Below are positions 33,526-41,861 of a DNA stretch of 64,000 nt, piece by piece. The translations under genes and the position numbers were made by a program. Numbering within the stretch: position 1 is the first letter of the stretch; each line of letters starts with the position of its first letter. Source of the DNA: Bacillota bacterium. Lineage in GTDB: Bacteria; Bacillota; Bacilli; Paenibacillales; UBA4045. The DNA is taken from contig JAEZQY010000005.1 in the NCBI GenBank assembly GCA_023441055.1, positions 82,122-146,121 of the forward strand, in the 5' to 3' direction. Below the pieces are notes generated by a model. The model was not told the origin of the DNA and did not search any database. It saw nothing but the letters and a program-made list of their open reading frames with translations.

Positions 33526-34701
33526 ATGGTTAATGAGGAACGGCTCGTAGAACAGTTCTTGTCTCTGGTCCGTATCGACAGTGAGACGAGGGAGGAAGAG
33601 CAGATCAGCGCGGAGTTGAAAAAGTGCTTCTCGGCGCTGGGCTTGACGCTGCAGGAGGATGACGCGATGACGAAGACGGGCCATGGATCGAACAACCTGA
33701 TCTTCACGCTGGCCGCGTCTGCGGGCTGCGAGCAGGCAGAGCCGATCTTCTTCACCTCACATATGGATACAGTAGCGCCTGGCAAGGGCATCCAGCCGCG
33801 GCTGGACGATGACGGCTACATTCGCAGTGACGGGACGACGATTCTGGGGGCGGATGATAAGGCGGGATTAGCTGCCATGCTCGAAGCAATCCGGTTGTTG
33901 TCTGAGCATCAGATTGAACATGGCCGCGTGCAATTCGTGATTACGGCTGGCGAGGAATCCGGGCTGGTCGGCGCGCGTGCGCTCGATGCCAGCAAGCTGG
34001 ACGCGACATACGGCTACGCGCTCGATTCGAATGGGAGAATCGGTGACATCTGTGTCGCTGCGCCGTCACAGGCGAAGATTCATGCGGTGATCATCGGCCG
34101 GTCGGCTCACGCTGGTGTGAATCCGGAGGATGGTATTAGCGCGATCCAGATGGCAGGCAAGGCGATCACGCGAATGAAGCTTGGCCGTATCGATCACGAG
34201 ACCACAGCGAATATTGGCCGTTTCGCCGGAGGCGGCGCTACTAATATTGTACCGGAGCGTGTGGATATCGACGCAGAGGCGCGCAGTCTCTCCCAAGAGA
34301 AGCTCGAACAGCAGGTGGCGTTGATGAAGCGCGCCTTCGAGGAGACGGCTGCGGAGTTCGGCGGAAGGGCGGAGGTTGCAAGCGAACTGATCTATCCCGG
34401 TTATCGCTATGATGAGACGGATCAGGTCGTCCAGCGCGCGGCCCAAGCGATTAGACGAATCGGGCTGGTACCGAAGCTGTTCCATTCAGGCGGGGGAAGC
34501 GATGCGAATATCTTCAACAGTCTTGGCATCCCTACGGTCAATCTGGCGGTCGGCTATGAGCATATTCACACGACGCAGGAGCAGATTCCCGTGCAGTCGA
34601 TTGTGAATCTGACGGAAGTGGTTATCGCGATTATCCGAGCAGCTGCAGAGGAGCGGACGGGGCCGGGATCGGAGCAGGATAGTCAGCAAGCGCGTTCTTG
34701 A
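33526..34701 (+). CDS. M20-family tripeptidase (PepT-like, YqjE)
   Basis: A 391-residue zinc aminopeptidase of the M20 family. Metal and catalytic motifs are FFTSHMDTVAPGKG near residue 78, GADDKAGLAAMLEAI near residue 110, the TAGEESGLVGARAL glutamates near residue 145, and GRSAHAGVNPEDGISAIQMAGKAI in the dimerisation domain. The last metal ligand falls in VGYEHIHTTQEQI. It resembles B. subtilis YqjE and peptidase T2. GGAGG precedes the ATG. Its last 71 bp overlap the convergent mciZ frame. Confidence 0.9.
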   Translation: MVNEERLVEQFLSLVRIDSETREEEQISAELKKCFSALGLTLQEDDAMTKTGHGSNNLIFTLAASAGCEQAEPIFFTSHMDTVAPGKGIQPRLDDDGYIRSDGTTILGADDKAGLAAMLEAIRLLSEHQIEHGRVQFVITAGEESGLVGARALDASKLDATYGYALDSNGRIGDICVAAPSQAKIHAVIIGRSAHAGVNPEDGISAIQMAGKAITRMKLGRIDHETTANIGRFAGGGATNIVPERVDIDAEARSLSQEKLEQQVALMKRAFEETAAEFGGRAEVASELIYPGYRYDETDQVVQRAAQAIRRIGLVPKLFHSGGGSDANIFNSLGIPTVNLAVGYEHIHTTQEQIPVQSIVNLTEVVIAIIRAAAEERTGPGSEQDSQQARS

Positions 34702-34864
34702 CAGGGGGCTGGTGCTTCGGACTTTCCTTAATAGGCCGGCGATCAAGCCAATCCGCCAAGGTCATCTCAATCGGAGCGGATGCGGTGATGCCTTTTAGGT
34801 AATGACGAATCTCCCAGCCCTTGCCGGTCAAGCGGATGGAATCAATCTGCAGATAGCATTTCAT
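34631..34864 (-). CDS. mciZ: MciZ-like inhibitor of FtsZ, with C-terminal extension
   Basis: A 77-residue protein on the minus strand. Residues 1-43, with IRLTGKGWEIRHYLK and a TLADWLDRR end, match the pattern of B. subtilis MciZ (about 40 residues), a mother-cell peptide that caps FtsZ filaments during sporulation. The gene lies beside nudF, where mciZ is found in B. subtilis. Residues 44-77 are a proline-rich tail (PAPIPAPSAP) encoded by DNA that largely overlaps the 3' end of the tripeptidase gene. The ribosome binding site (GAGG) is about 11 nt upstream, rather far. I see no convincing sigma-E promoter. Confidence 0.7.
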   Translation of the reverse strand: MKCYLQIDSIRLTGKGWEIRHYLKGITASAPIEMTLADWLDRRPIKESPKHQPPVKNALADYPAPIPAPSAPLQLLG

Positions 34865-34989
34865 GAGGAACAGGACCTCGCTTTCTATACGATTTATTTT
34901 GTACTATGAGACTATGAATGGCGCTTCCGATATATGCTATAGGGCGGCTAATATATTCACGTTCACGATATGAGATACGAGGAGAAGAG

Positions 34990-35556
34990 ATGATGCGAGA
35001 GAATGAGCATGGCAAGCTGTTCGAGGAAGTGACGGTCAGCACGAAGCCGATCTTCGAGGGGAGGGTCATCACGCTGCAGGTGGATGAGGTTCGTCTGCCA
35101 AATGGTGAGATCGCAACTCGAGAGATCGTCCGGCATCCCGGCGCGGTGGGGGTGCTGGCGCTGCATGAGGGCAAGATGCTCGTGGTCGAGCAGTATCGCA
35201 AGCCGCTGGAGAAGAGTCAGGTTGAGATCCCGGCGGGCAAGCTGGATCCCGGGGAGGAGCCGCTGGAGGCGGCTAAGCGAGAGCTGGAGGAGGAGACGGG
35301 CTACCAGGCGGGCACGATTAGGCGCGTCAGCTCCTTCTATACATCGCCTGGCTTCGCGGATGAGCTCCTGCATCTATACATAGCTCAGGATCTGACGCCA
35401 GGCGAGGTTCATCTGGACGAGGATGAGTTCCTCGAATGCCAGGCGATTACGCTGGAGGAAGCGCAGCAGCTTATTGAAGCGAACCGGATCAGCGACGCGA
35501 AGACGATACTGGCTGTCTATGCTTGGCAGCTCTATCAGTTGACTGGGAAGATCTGA
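34990..35556 (+). CDS. nudF: ADP-ribose pyrophosphatase (Nudix)
   Basis: A 188-residue Nudix hydrolase splitting ADP-ribose to AMP and ribose 5-phosphate. The Nudix box is GKLDPGEEPLEAAKRELEEETGY, residues 82-104, preceded by VEQYRKPLEKSQVEIPA; FYTSPGFADELLHLY is typical of the ADP-ribose group. GAGGAG precedes a double ATG (34990, 34993); an upstream ATG at 34918 adds unrelated sequence. The next gene starts 2 bp after the stop. Confidence 0.92.
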   Translation: MMRENEHGKLFEEVTVSTKPIFEGRVITLQVDEVRLPNGEIATREIVRHPGAVGVLALHEGKMLVVEQYRKPLEKSQVEIPAGKLDPGEEPLEAAKRELEEETGYQAGTIRRVSSFYTSPGFADELLHLYIAQDLTPGEVHLDEDEFLECQAITLEEAQQLIEANRISDAKTILAVYAWQLYQLTGKI

Positions 35557-35558
35557 TC

Positions 35559-36731
35559 ATGCAGACGTATTATGCGGATCTGCATGTTCACATAGGGAAG
35601 ACCGAGGATGGCAGGCCGGTTAAGATCAGCGGCTCCCGCGATCTGACCTTCCGCAATATCGCGGAGGAGGCGTCGGAGCGCAAGGGAATGGATATCGTCG
35701 GCATCATAGACAGTCATTCGCCGTCTGTTCAGCGCGAAATTGAGCATTATCTAGATCGAGGTGAGATGGAGGAGCTGTCTGGCGGGGGGATCCGCTATCG
35801 GCAGGCGACGCTGCTGCTAGGCAGCGAGATTGAGGTTCGCGACCCGGGTCTCGGACCTGCTCATCTGCTCGCCTTCTTCCCAAGATTCGAGACCATTCAA
35901 GCATTCACGGTGTGGATGTCGCGGTATATGAAGAATGTGGAGCTCAGCTCCCAGCGAATCTATGTAACGGCGCGTGAGCTGCAGGATGAGGTGCTCGGCA
36001 GAGGCGGCACACTGATCCCTGCGCACATCTTCACGCCGCATCGCAGCGTGTATGGCAGCTGTGTGGATCGCATGTCGCAGCTACTCGATATTAGCAGGAT
36101 CGAGGCGGTCGAGCTTGGACTTAGCGCGGATGCCCAGATGGCCGGATATCTGTCTGAGCTGGATGTGATGACGTTCCTGACGAATTCGGATGCGCATTCT
36201 CTAGCTAAGATCGGGCGTGAGTATAATGAACTCAGACTGGCTGAGCCCAGCTATGAGGAGGTGTTGAAGGCGATTCGCAGGCAGGACGGTCGCGCCGTTA
36301 TCGCGAATTACGGCTTGAATCCGAGGCTCGGCAAGTATCACCGCACCTACTGCGCGTCATGCGGCTCTATACTCGATGAGGCGCAGATTGTTATCGATCG
36401 CTGCGCTTATTGCGGTCACACGAAGCTGGTGCGGGGCGTGCTGGACCGCATCCAGGATATTGCGGATCGGAGCATCCCGCACTTGCCTGACCATCGCGCC
36501 GAGTACCGGTATCAGGTGCCGCTGGAGTACTTCCCAGGTGTCGGTAAGAAGAAGCTGCAGGCGATGCTGTCTCAGCTCGGTACGGAGATGACGATTCTGC
36601 ATAAGGCAACGCTCGCGCAATTGGCAGCTGCTGCTGGCGAGGAGACCGCTGCTCTCATCATGAGCGCGAGGGCGGGTGAACTGCAGGTGGTCGCGGGCGG
36701 CGGTGGAACTTACGGCAAGGTGAAAGGTTAG
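35559..36731 (+). CDS. Endonuclease Q family protein (PHP domain)
   Basis: A 390-residue homologue of endonuclease Q, which cuts DNA 5' of deaminated bases (uracil, hypoxanthine) and abasic sites. The PHP domain has YYADLHVHIG at the start, IDSHSP, the GSEIEV metal site, PAHIFTPH and TNSDAHS. A zinc finger follows (CASCGS and CAYCGH, residues about 265-290), then a helix-hairpin-helix-like VPLEYFPGVGKKKL. This order is that of EndoQ. It is tightly coupled to nudF; the pair would clear damaged nucleotides and bases. Confidence 0.88.
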   Translation: MQTYYADLHVHIGKTEDGRPVKISGSRDLTFRNIAEEASERKGMDIVGIIDSHSPSVQREIEHYLDRGEMEELSGGGIRYRQATLLLGSEIEVRDPGLGPAHLLAFFPRFETIQAFTVWMSRYMKNVELSSQRIYVTARELQDEVLGRGGTLIPAHIFTPHRSVYGSCVDRMSQLLDISRIEAVELGLSADAQMAGYLSELDVMTFLTNSDAHSLAKIGREYNELRLAEPSYEEVLKAIRRQDGRAVIANYGLNPRLGKYHRTYCASCGSILDEAQIVIDRCAYCGHTKLVRGVLDRIQDIADRSIPHLPDHRAEYRYQVPLEYFPGVGKKKLQAMLSQLGTEMTILHKATLAQLAAAAGEETAALIMSARAGELQVVAGGGGTYGKVKG

Positions 36732-36745
36732 TAGAAAGGTTAATG

Positions 36746-36774
36746 GCATAGGACTTGTCCTCCCGACATAAGAT
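36746..36774 (+). promoter_or_regulatory. Possible sigma-E promoter of spoIIM
   Basis: GCATAGG at 36746-36752 (5 of 7 to KMATATT) and CATAAGAT at 36767-36774 are 14 bp apart, 33 bp before the spoIIM start. spoIIM is sigma-E dependent in B. subtilis. The -35 match is imperfect. Confidence 0.45.
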
Positions 36775-36807
36775 GGAGTATGAATTCGCGAATGGGAGGA
36801 CGTCTGT

Positions 36808-37455
36808 ATGAGTATCGGTGCCGCGTCGTCAATGCGCTTGTATGCCAAGGAGCATATTCATCTCTATATCTTCATTACGATCCTGTTCGTCATGGGCGTC
36901 GTATTCGGCGCGCTGATGGTGAATGCGCTGTCGCTCGAGCAGAAGCAGGACCTCGCCAGCTATCTAGGCAGCTTCTTCCAGACGGTATCGCTGGGGGGCT
37001 CCGAGGCTGAGCGTCCGATGCTGATGGAGACATTCGGCATGCACTTCAAGTGGATTGCATTGATCTGGCTGCTAGGCGTCTCGGTTGTCGGGCTGCCGAT
37101 CGTGCTGGTGCTTGATTTCATGAAGGGCATGCTGGTCGGCTTCACGGTTGGCATCCTCGTTAGCGAGTATGCGTGGAAGGGCATGCTGTTCGCGGTCGTC
37201 TCTGTTGTGCCGCAGAATATCATAGCCGTGCCGGCCATTATTATCAGCAGCGTCGCGGCAGTCAGCTTCTCCTCCTATCTGGTGAAGCATCGCTTCCTAC
37301 GCAAGACGAACGGGTCTGCGACGGGTTATTTTATATCGTATACGAGCATTGTGTTAACCTTGATTACGCTGATGTTCCTAGTTGCAGCATTCGAGTCTTA
37401 TGTCTCCCCCAAATTAATCAGTCTAGTTGCTCCATCCTTGGCCGGTAACGCATAA
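36808..37455 (+). CDS. spoIIM: Stage II sporulation protein M
   Basis: A 215-residue membrane protein with five hydrophobic segments (near residues 20-40, 77-95, 100-125, 130-150 and 180-205). SpoIIM is part of the SpoIIDMP machine that thins septal peptidoglycan and drives engulfment. The MRLYAKEHIHLYIFITILFVMGVVFGALMVNAL opening and the GKMLVGF-like segment FMKGMLVGFTVGILVSEYAWKGM are typical. GGGAGGACG precedes the ATG. It is placed before fur, as in B. subtilis. Confidence 0.95.
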   Translation: MSIGAASSMRLYAKEHIHLYIFITILFVMGVVFGALMVNALSLEQKQDLASYLGSFFQTVSLGGSEAERPMLMETFGMHFKWIALIWLLGVSVVGLPIVLVLDFMKGMLVGFTVGILVSEYAWKGMLFAVVSVVPQNIIAVPAIIISSVAAVSFSSYLVKHRFLRKTNGSATGYFISYTSIVLTLITLMFLVAAFESYVSPKLISLVAPSLAGNA

Positions 37456-37485
37456 GCGAGTTGCTGCTTGATGTATGCTTAGTCG

Positions 37486-37515
37486 TTGACTTTGTGTGCG
37501 AAGTCCACCTATAAT
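37486..37515 (+). promoter_or_regulatory. Sigma-A promoter of fur
   Basis: TTGACT at 37486-37491 and TATAAT at 37510-37515, 18 bp apart, leave an 84-nt leader before fur. No clear 19-bp Fur box was seen in the leader. Confidence 0.75.
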
Positions 37516-37605
37516 GGAATCAAGTGGCGTCAGTGGTCAGCGCGTATCCTGCGGGAGCGTCTCTGATGTTGCACACGGTAAACTTCGCGGCGCAGGGGGA
37601 CGAGC

Positions 37606-38067
37606 ATGGAAGCACGTATCGAGAAGATCAAACAACAGCTGCAAGCACAACAATATAAGTTAACGCCCCAGCGCGAAGCTACGGTGAGAGTGCTGCTAGA
37701 GAACGAGCAAGACCATCTCAGCGCGGAAGACGTGTTCATGCTGGTGAAGATGAAATATCCGGATATCGGATTGGCTACGGTGTATCGCACGCTGGAGCTG
37801 CTGAGCGACCTGCATGTTGTCGAGAAGATGAACTTCGGAGACGGCGTCGCCAGATACGATCTGCGCAATGAGAATAACCGCCATCATCATCACCATCTGA
37901 TCTGTGTCCAATGCCAATCGGTAGAGGAAATTATGGAGGATTGGCTGGGGCCGCTCGAGGATCGGCTGGAACGTGAATATAACTTTACGGTACTGGATCA
38001 TAGATTGGATTTCCACGGCGTATGCCGGAAGTGTAAAGTGCAAGATGAAGATCAGAGCAGCGAATAA
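37606..38067 (+). CDS. fur: Ferric uptake regulator family repressor
   Basis: A 153-residue Fur-family regulator. The winged helix has QYKLTPQREATVRVLL and DIGLATVYRTLELL; the dimerisation and metal domain has the HHHHHLICVQC stretch (residues 87-97), with a structural zinc site of two CxxC motifs (CVQC and CRKC). The place between spoIIM and yqzK-xerD is that of fur itself in B. subtilis, favouring Fur over PerR or Zur. It acts as an iron-dependent repressor of iron uptake genes. Confidence 0.92.
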   Translation: MEARIEKIKQQLQAQQYKLTPQREATVRVLLENEQDHLSAEDVFMLVKMKYPDIGLATVYRTLELLSDLHVVEKMNFGDGVARYDLRNENNRHHHHHLICVQCQSVEEIMEDWLGPLEDRLEREYNFTVLDHRLDFHGVCRKCKVQDEDQSSE

Positions 38068-38110
38068 GGCGATACTTGATCACCATATCCGCCGCAACGT
38101 TAGCAAGAAT

Positions 38111-38140
38111 AGAGATGGCAGATGCCATCTCTTCTTACTT
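38111..38140 (+). terminator. Terminator after fur
   Basis: AGAGATGGC (38111-38119) and GCCATCTCT (38124-38132) form a 9-bp stem with a four-base loop; the following TCTTACTT is a weak T tract. Confidence 0.7.
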
Positions 38141-38225
38141 TTGTACGGCTGCTAAGCAAGTTGCTGCGTATCGGACCTATACTACGCAAATAGAGATCAG
38201 ATCAAAATAAAACAAGAGAAAAAAA

Positions 38226-38261
38226 GAAATCACATCGTCCTCGAGTCTGAAAGCACTTACA
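38226..38261 (+). promoter_or_regulatory. Paired direct-repeat operator upstream of the first solute-binding protein
   Basis: GAAATCACAT at 38226-38235 and GAAAGCACTT at 38249-38258 are direct repeats 23 bp apart. The same pair with the same offset occurs at 42906-42941 before the permease genes. Two repeats about two helical turns apart suit an AraC-type response regulator such as that encoded at 41862. The second half, TGAAAGCACTTACA at 38248-38261, is also one base from a CcpA cre site. Confidence 0.55.
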
Positions 38262-38308
38262 CTAACGATGTACAACACAAATTTGAGAGCTGTAAGGAGA
38301 GGGTTAAT

Positions 38309-39901
38309 GTGGTAAGGAAAGTAGTCTTAACGATGATGAGCGTCATTCTTACATTCGGCGTCATTATCGGTTGTTCAAGCAACACGAACAATTCTAGCTC
38401 GAGCAACAGCGGTGCGCCTGCTCAGTCTAGCGGTTCATCGGATGATTCAACTCCAGCCAAGGCACCGGCACCTAAGCTAAAAATTGCATTAGGAACGAAT
38501 CATCTACCCTATATCGAAGGATCTTCAAACATCAATAATGATGTGATTACCAAGAAGTTGAATGAATTATCTGGCTTCGACGTATCTTATGAGCTTATTC
38601 CTGAGAATGAATTCGCTGAGCGTATGACCTTGCTGCTGGCCGGCGGAGACTATCCGGATATTATTGGAGCCAATGGTCTGGGACAAGCCTATATGACGCC
38701 AGCGTTGGATGCTAACGTGTTCCTTCCGCTTGATGATTTAATTAAGGAGCATGCTCCGAATATCTTGAAGAATATGCCTGAGGAAGCTTGGATTCAACCC
38801 GAAGTGGCTTATAAGGGTAAGATCTATTCGATTCCATCGACGCATTCGATTCTCAATGAGCGTGTTGTGTTGATCCGTAAGGATTGGCTGGATAAGCTTA
38901 ACCTTGAGATTCCAGTAACTGTAGAAGATTATGTTGAGGTGATGCGCGCATTCCGCGATGGAGATCCGAACGAGAATGGCAAGGCGGATGAACTCCCGAC
39001 ATCCGGTCGTGAGAGCTTAGCTTGGGCTGAGATGTTCTTCGGTGCATATAATGTTCTGTTCAATGGCTGGCGTGAGCTGGACGGCAAGATTGTTCCAAGC
39101 ACCGTACATCCTGACATGAAGGATGCATTAAATCTATACCAAATGCTATACACAGAGAAATTGCTCGACAATGAAGTCTTCGTTAATAAGAAGCAAGATG
39201 TGCAGGATAAGGTCGTAGGTGCTGGAATTGTTGGGATGTGGCTTGCGGGTGCATCCGACGTCGCGAATGTACAGAAGCAATTTATTGAGAATGGACATAC
39301 AGATGCTGAGGTTATTGCGATTCCAGCACCGATTGGTCCGGATGGCAAAGGCGGATTATTCAGACGTTCCTTCATCGCAACTGATGTATTCGTGATTCCG
39401 GCTTCAACCAAGGATCCAGTTGCTGCAATCAAATACCTGGATTGGTTCTATTCCGACGAAGCTCAGAACTTCTTCATGTGGGGCGTAGATAAGAATGGAG
39501 AAATCAATACAGCAGGGACATTCGAATATGATGTAGATGATAAAGCATGGTTGGATCAACACGTGGCGATTGAAGACTTCTTCAAGCTGATTGGTCCGGG
39601 CTCTAGACTGGTTAACGAGGAATATATGAAGCATGTTCCTGGCGGTGAGGAGATTTCTAAAGCGATTGAAATTGTAAATAATGAAGGAAGATCATTAAAT
39701 AACTATGGTATGCCGTTACTGCCAGCGTATACGAATGATCCGGATCTATTCTATCGAGGCTACTGGCTGGAATATGCAGCCAAGGCGATTACAGGTGTTG
39801 TCAATGTTGACGATACGTTCGATAGCTTCGTAGCAGATTGGTATGCGAAGGGTGGACAGAATTGGGTTGACCAAGCGTCAGAGTGGTATTATTCGCGATA
39901 A
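38309..39901 (+). CDS. ABC transporter solute-binding lipoprotein (LplA-like)
   Basis: A 530-residue extracellular solute-binding protein of family 1. The signal peptide ends at Cys22 in VIIGCSS, followed by a Ser/Asn/Gly-rich linker. The mature part has LLAGGDYPDIIGANGLGQAYMTPALD and DWLDKLNLEIPVTVEDYVEVMRAFRDGDPNENGKADELP, a stretch typical of large LplA/YtcQ-type binders of oligosaccharides. The start is GTG with AAGGAG 9 nt upstream. It is followed by the sensor kinase and the permease genes of the same system. The sugar is unknown. Confidence 0.9.
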   Translation: MVRKVVLTMMSVILTFGVIIGCSSNTNNSSSSNSGAPAQSSGSSDDSTPAKAPAPKLKIALGTNHLPYIEGSSNINNDVITKKLNELSGFDVSYELIPENEFAERMTLLLAGGDYPDIIGANGLGQAYMTPALDANVFLPLDDLIKEHAPNILKNMPEEAWIQPEVAYKGKIYSIPSTHSILNERVVLIRKDWLDKLNLEIPVTVEDYVEVMRAFRDGDPNENGKADELPTSGRESLAWAEMFFGAYNVLFNGWRELDGKIVPSTVHPDMKDALNLYQMLYTEKLLDNEVFVNKKQDVQDKVVGAGIVGMWLAGASDVANVQKQFIENGHTDAEVIAIPAPIGPDGKGGLFRRSFIATDVFVIPASTKDPVAAIKYLDWFYSDEAQNFFMWGVDKNGEINTAGTFEYDVDDKAWLDQHVAIEDFFKLIGPGSRLVNEEYMKHVPGGEEISKAIEIVNNEGRSLNNYGMPLLPAYTNDPDLFYRGYWLEYAAKAITGVVNVDDTFDSFVADWYAKGGQNWVDQASEWYYSR

Positions 39902-39912
39902 TCGAACAATTT

Positions 39913-39955
39913 GAATGTAGGGAATTCCATCGATGATATGGAATTCCCTACATTC
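39913..39955 (+). terminator. Perfect 18-bp hairpin after the solute-binding protein gene
   Basis: 39913-39930 and 39938-39955 are exact reverse complements around CGATGAT. There is no T tract, so it may protect the 3' end of the highly expressed binder mRNA and reduce read-through to the kinase gene. Confidence 0.65.
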
Positions 39956-39970
39956 GATCAGCGGTAATTT

Positions 39971-39979
39971 TGCTATAAT
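39971..39979 (+). promoter_or_regulatory. Extended -10 promoter of the first sensor kinase
   Basis: TGCTATAAT at 39971-39979 is a full extended -10; the -35 (CATTCG at 39951) is poor. A near-identical TTTGCTATAAT precedes the second kinase at 55019-55027. Confidence 0.55.
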
Positions 39980-40021
39980 TAAAGCTACTACAAAAAGCTA
40001 CAACGAAGAAGGTAATGATCA

Positions 40022-41860
40022 TTGAGATCTTCATGGAATCGTCTATCCATACGAACGCAACTGATGCTGTTATTCATCATATTATTGTGCTTGCCTTTCT
40101 TAATATCCCTAACCGTCTGGTATAACATTTCGTCCAAGTCACTTGAACGCAATGTGAAGAGTTTTAACGGGGAACTCGTAGAGCAAGTGATCGAACGAGT
40201 GGACACTTATTTTGAGGATATTGAACGTTTAACATTGCCCCTGTTGACTAATCCTACTGTTCAACAATTTTTGCGTTTACAAGAAGATCAATACTATGAA
40301 CGGATAGGCATCTCGGACCATATTGAATCGCAGGTGTTCTCCACGATCACCTTCGGCCGTAATGAGATATCGAATGTATCCATCTACAACAAGCAAGGTT
40401 TTGCTGTGACGACACGAAACAGCTTTATTTATATTTATAAGGAAGTCTTTAAGGACTATCTGGAATCTGCGCAACTGGGGGATAACTTTCAAATTCGCGG
40501 TGTTCGTCAAGATCATAATCAATCTGTCATTGCCATTACCCGTTATTTGACTAATACCTCCTCCTATCAGCAGTCTGGTATATTCGTTATGGATTTAAAG
40601 CTCGACAGCTTATCCGAAATCGCTCAGCATATAACGCCCGGAATAAGCGGGTTTATATGGATTATGGATCAAAACGGAGTTGTGGTATACCATCCAGATC
40701 AAGAACGATGGGGGCAGAAGGTGGATGACTCGTATATCGATGTCTTGCTCTCAGGTTCCGCCGATTCCATTCATCATCATATCGATGAGAAAGGTCAGCT
40801 GCTCACCTATCGACAGTCTGACTATTCCAAGCTGACCGTCATATCTCAAGTGCCTGTCAATGAATTAATTGGTGAGTTAACTGTACCTCGTAAGATTAAC
40901 ATTACTAGCACACTTGGTATTATTATTGTTGCCTTGCTTGGTGTTGGTGCATACTCGATGTTCCTGACTCGATCATTATTGATCTTGAAGAAGCTCATGA
41001 AGAGAGTCGAAGATGGCGACTTGAATGTCCATGCACCAGCGGTCAATACAAAGGAAATGGCGAGTCTGTACAAGAGCTTCAATCACATGGTTCAAGAAAT
41101 TGCCCGATTAATTCAAGTGGTGCACCGATCTGAGATAAAGGAGAAGCAGATGCAGATCAAGCAACGTGAATCCGCACTGCAATCGATGCAATCTCAAATT
41201 AATCCGCACTTCCTGTACAACACATTAGAAGTCATTAATTCGTATGCCATCGTAGAAGGTGTCCTACCAATAAGTCGGATGGCAACCGCACTTGCTGATG
41301 TGTTCCGGTACAGTGTCGGACACTCTGGTCAATTGGTGACTATGAAGGATGAGATTGACCATATCCGCACTTATTTACAAATTCAACAGCAACGTTATAA
41401 AGATCTAGAGATCGATATTCAAGTGCAGTCTAACGAGACATTAGTTCGATTAAAGGCATTACGATTAATTTTGCAGCCCATCATTGAGAATGCATTTATT
41501 CATGGCTATGAGAAACAGAAGAGAAAGGCCACGTATATTGGGATCCATGATGAAATTCGCAATGGGGTTTATATCTTGTACATTAAGGATCATGGCGGCG
41601 GGATGGATGAGGAAGTACGCAATAGGTACAATGAAATCTTCAGCAAGATGGAGATCTTGGATGAGTCTGATCTAGACGAAATTACAAAGGATAAGCTGTC
41701 TCGAATCGGATTGCGGAATGTCCATTATCGCATATTGCTGACATTCGGGGATGACTATGGTTTATCGATCCTGGAACCGAGCGTCATGGGAACAACAATC
41801 GGTATTCGTCTTCCAGCGCATGCAGACACAATTTTGAGGGAGCAGAATGGAGGCGTCTAG
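40022..41860 (+). CDS. YesM-type sensor histidine kinase, first island
   Basis: A 612-residue membrane kinase. Helices at about residues 13-35 and 292-315 bracket a dCache-like extracellular sensor; HAMP follows (KKLMKRVEDGDLNVHAP), a short coiled coil, then the His_kinase domain with the phospho-acceptor His in QSQINPHFLYNTLEVINSYA near residue 395, and a HATPase domain with IIENAFIHGYE and DHGGGM. It would sense an external sugar or its bound receptor and phosphorylate the regulator encoded next. Start is TTG with AGAAGG about 10 nt upstream. Confidence 0.92.
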   Translation: MRSSWNRLSIRTQLMLLFIILLCLPFLISLTVWYNISSKSLERNVKSFNGELVEQVIERVDTYFEDIERLTLPLLTNPTVQQFLRLQEDQYYERIGISDHIESQVFSTITFGRNEISNVSIYNKQGFAVTTRNSFIYIYKEVFKDYLESAQLGDNFQIRGVRQDHNQSVIAITRYLTNTSSYQQSGIFVMDLKLDSLSEIAQHITPGISGFIWIMDQNGVVVYHPDQERWGQKVDDSYIDVLLSGSADSIHHHIDEKGQLLTYRQSDYSKLTVISQVPVNELIGELTVPRKINITSTLGIIIVALLGVGAYSMFLTRSLLILKKLMKRVEDGDLNVHAPAVNTKEMASLYKSFNHMVQEIARLIQVVHRSEIKEKQMQIKQRESALQSMQSQINPHFLYNTLEVINSYAIVEGVLPISRMATALADVFRYSVGHSGQLVTMKDEIDHIRTYLQIQQQRYKDLEIDIQVQSNETLVRLKALRLILQPIIENAFIHGYEKQKRKATYIGIHDEIRNGVYILYIKDHGGGMDEEVRNRYNEIFSKMEILDESDLDEITKDKLSRIGLRNVHYRILLTFGDDYGLSILEPSVMGTTIGIRLPAHADTILREQNGGV

Positions 41861-41861
41861 C

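Noticed and set aside
34865..34930. Sigma-E promoter for mciZ
   Set aside because: Candidate -35 and -10 elements exist, but their spacing (11 or 19 bp) does not fit the 13-15 bp expected.
38248..38261. Pure CcpA cre site
   Set aside because: It is one base off the consensus and forms part of a longer two-part motif repeated at 42906-42941, so an AraC-type operator explains more; cre overlap remains possible.
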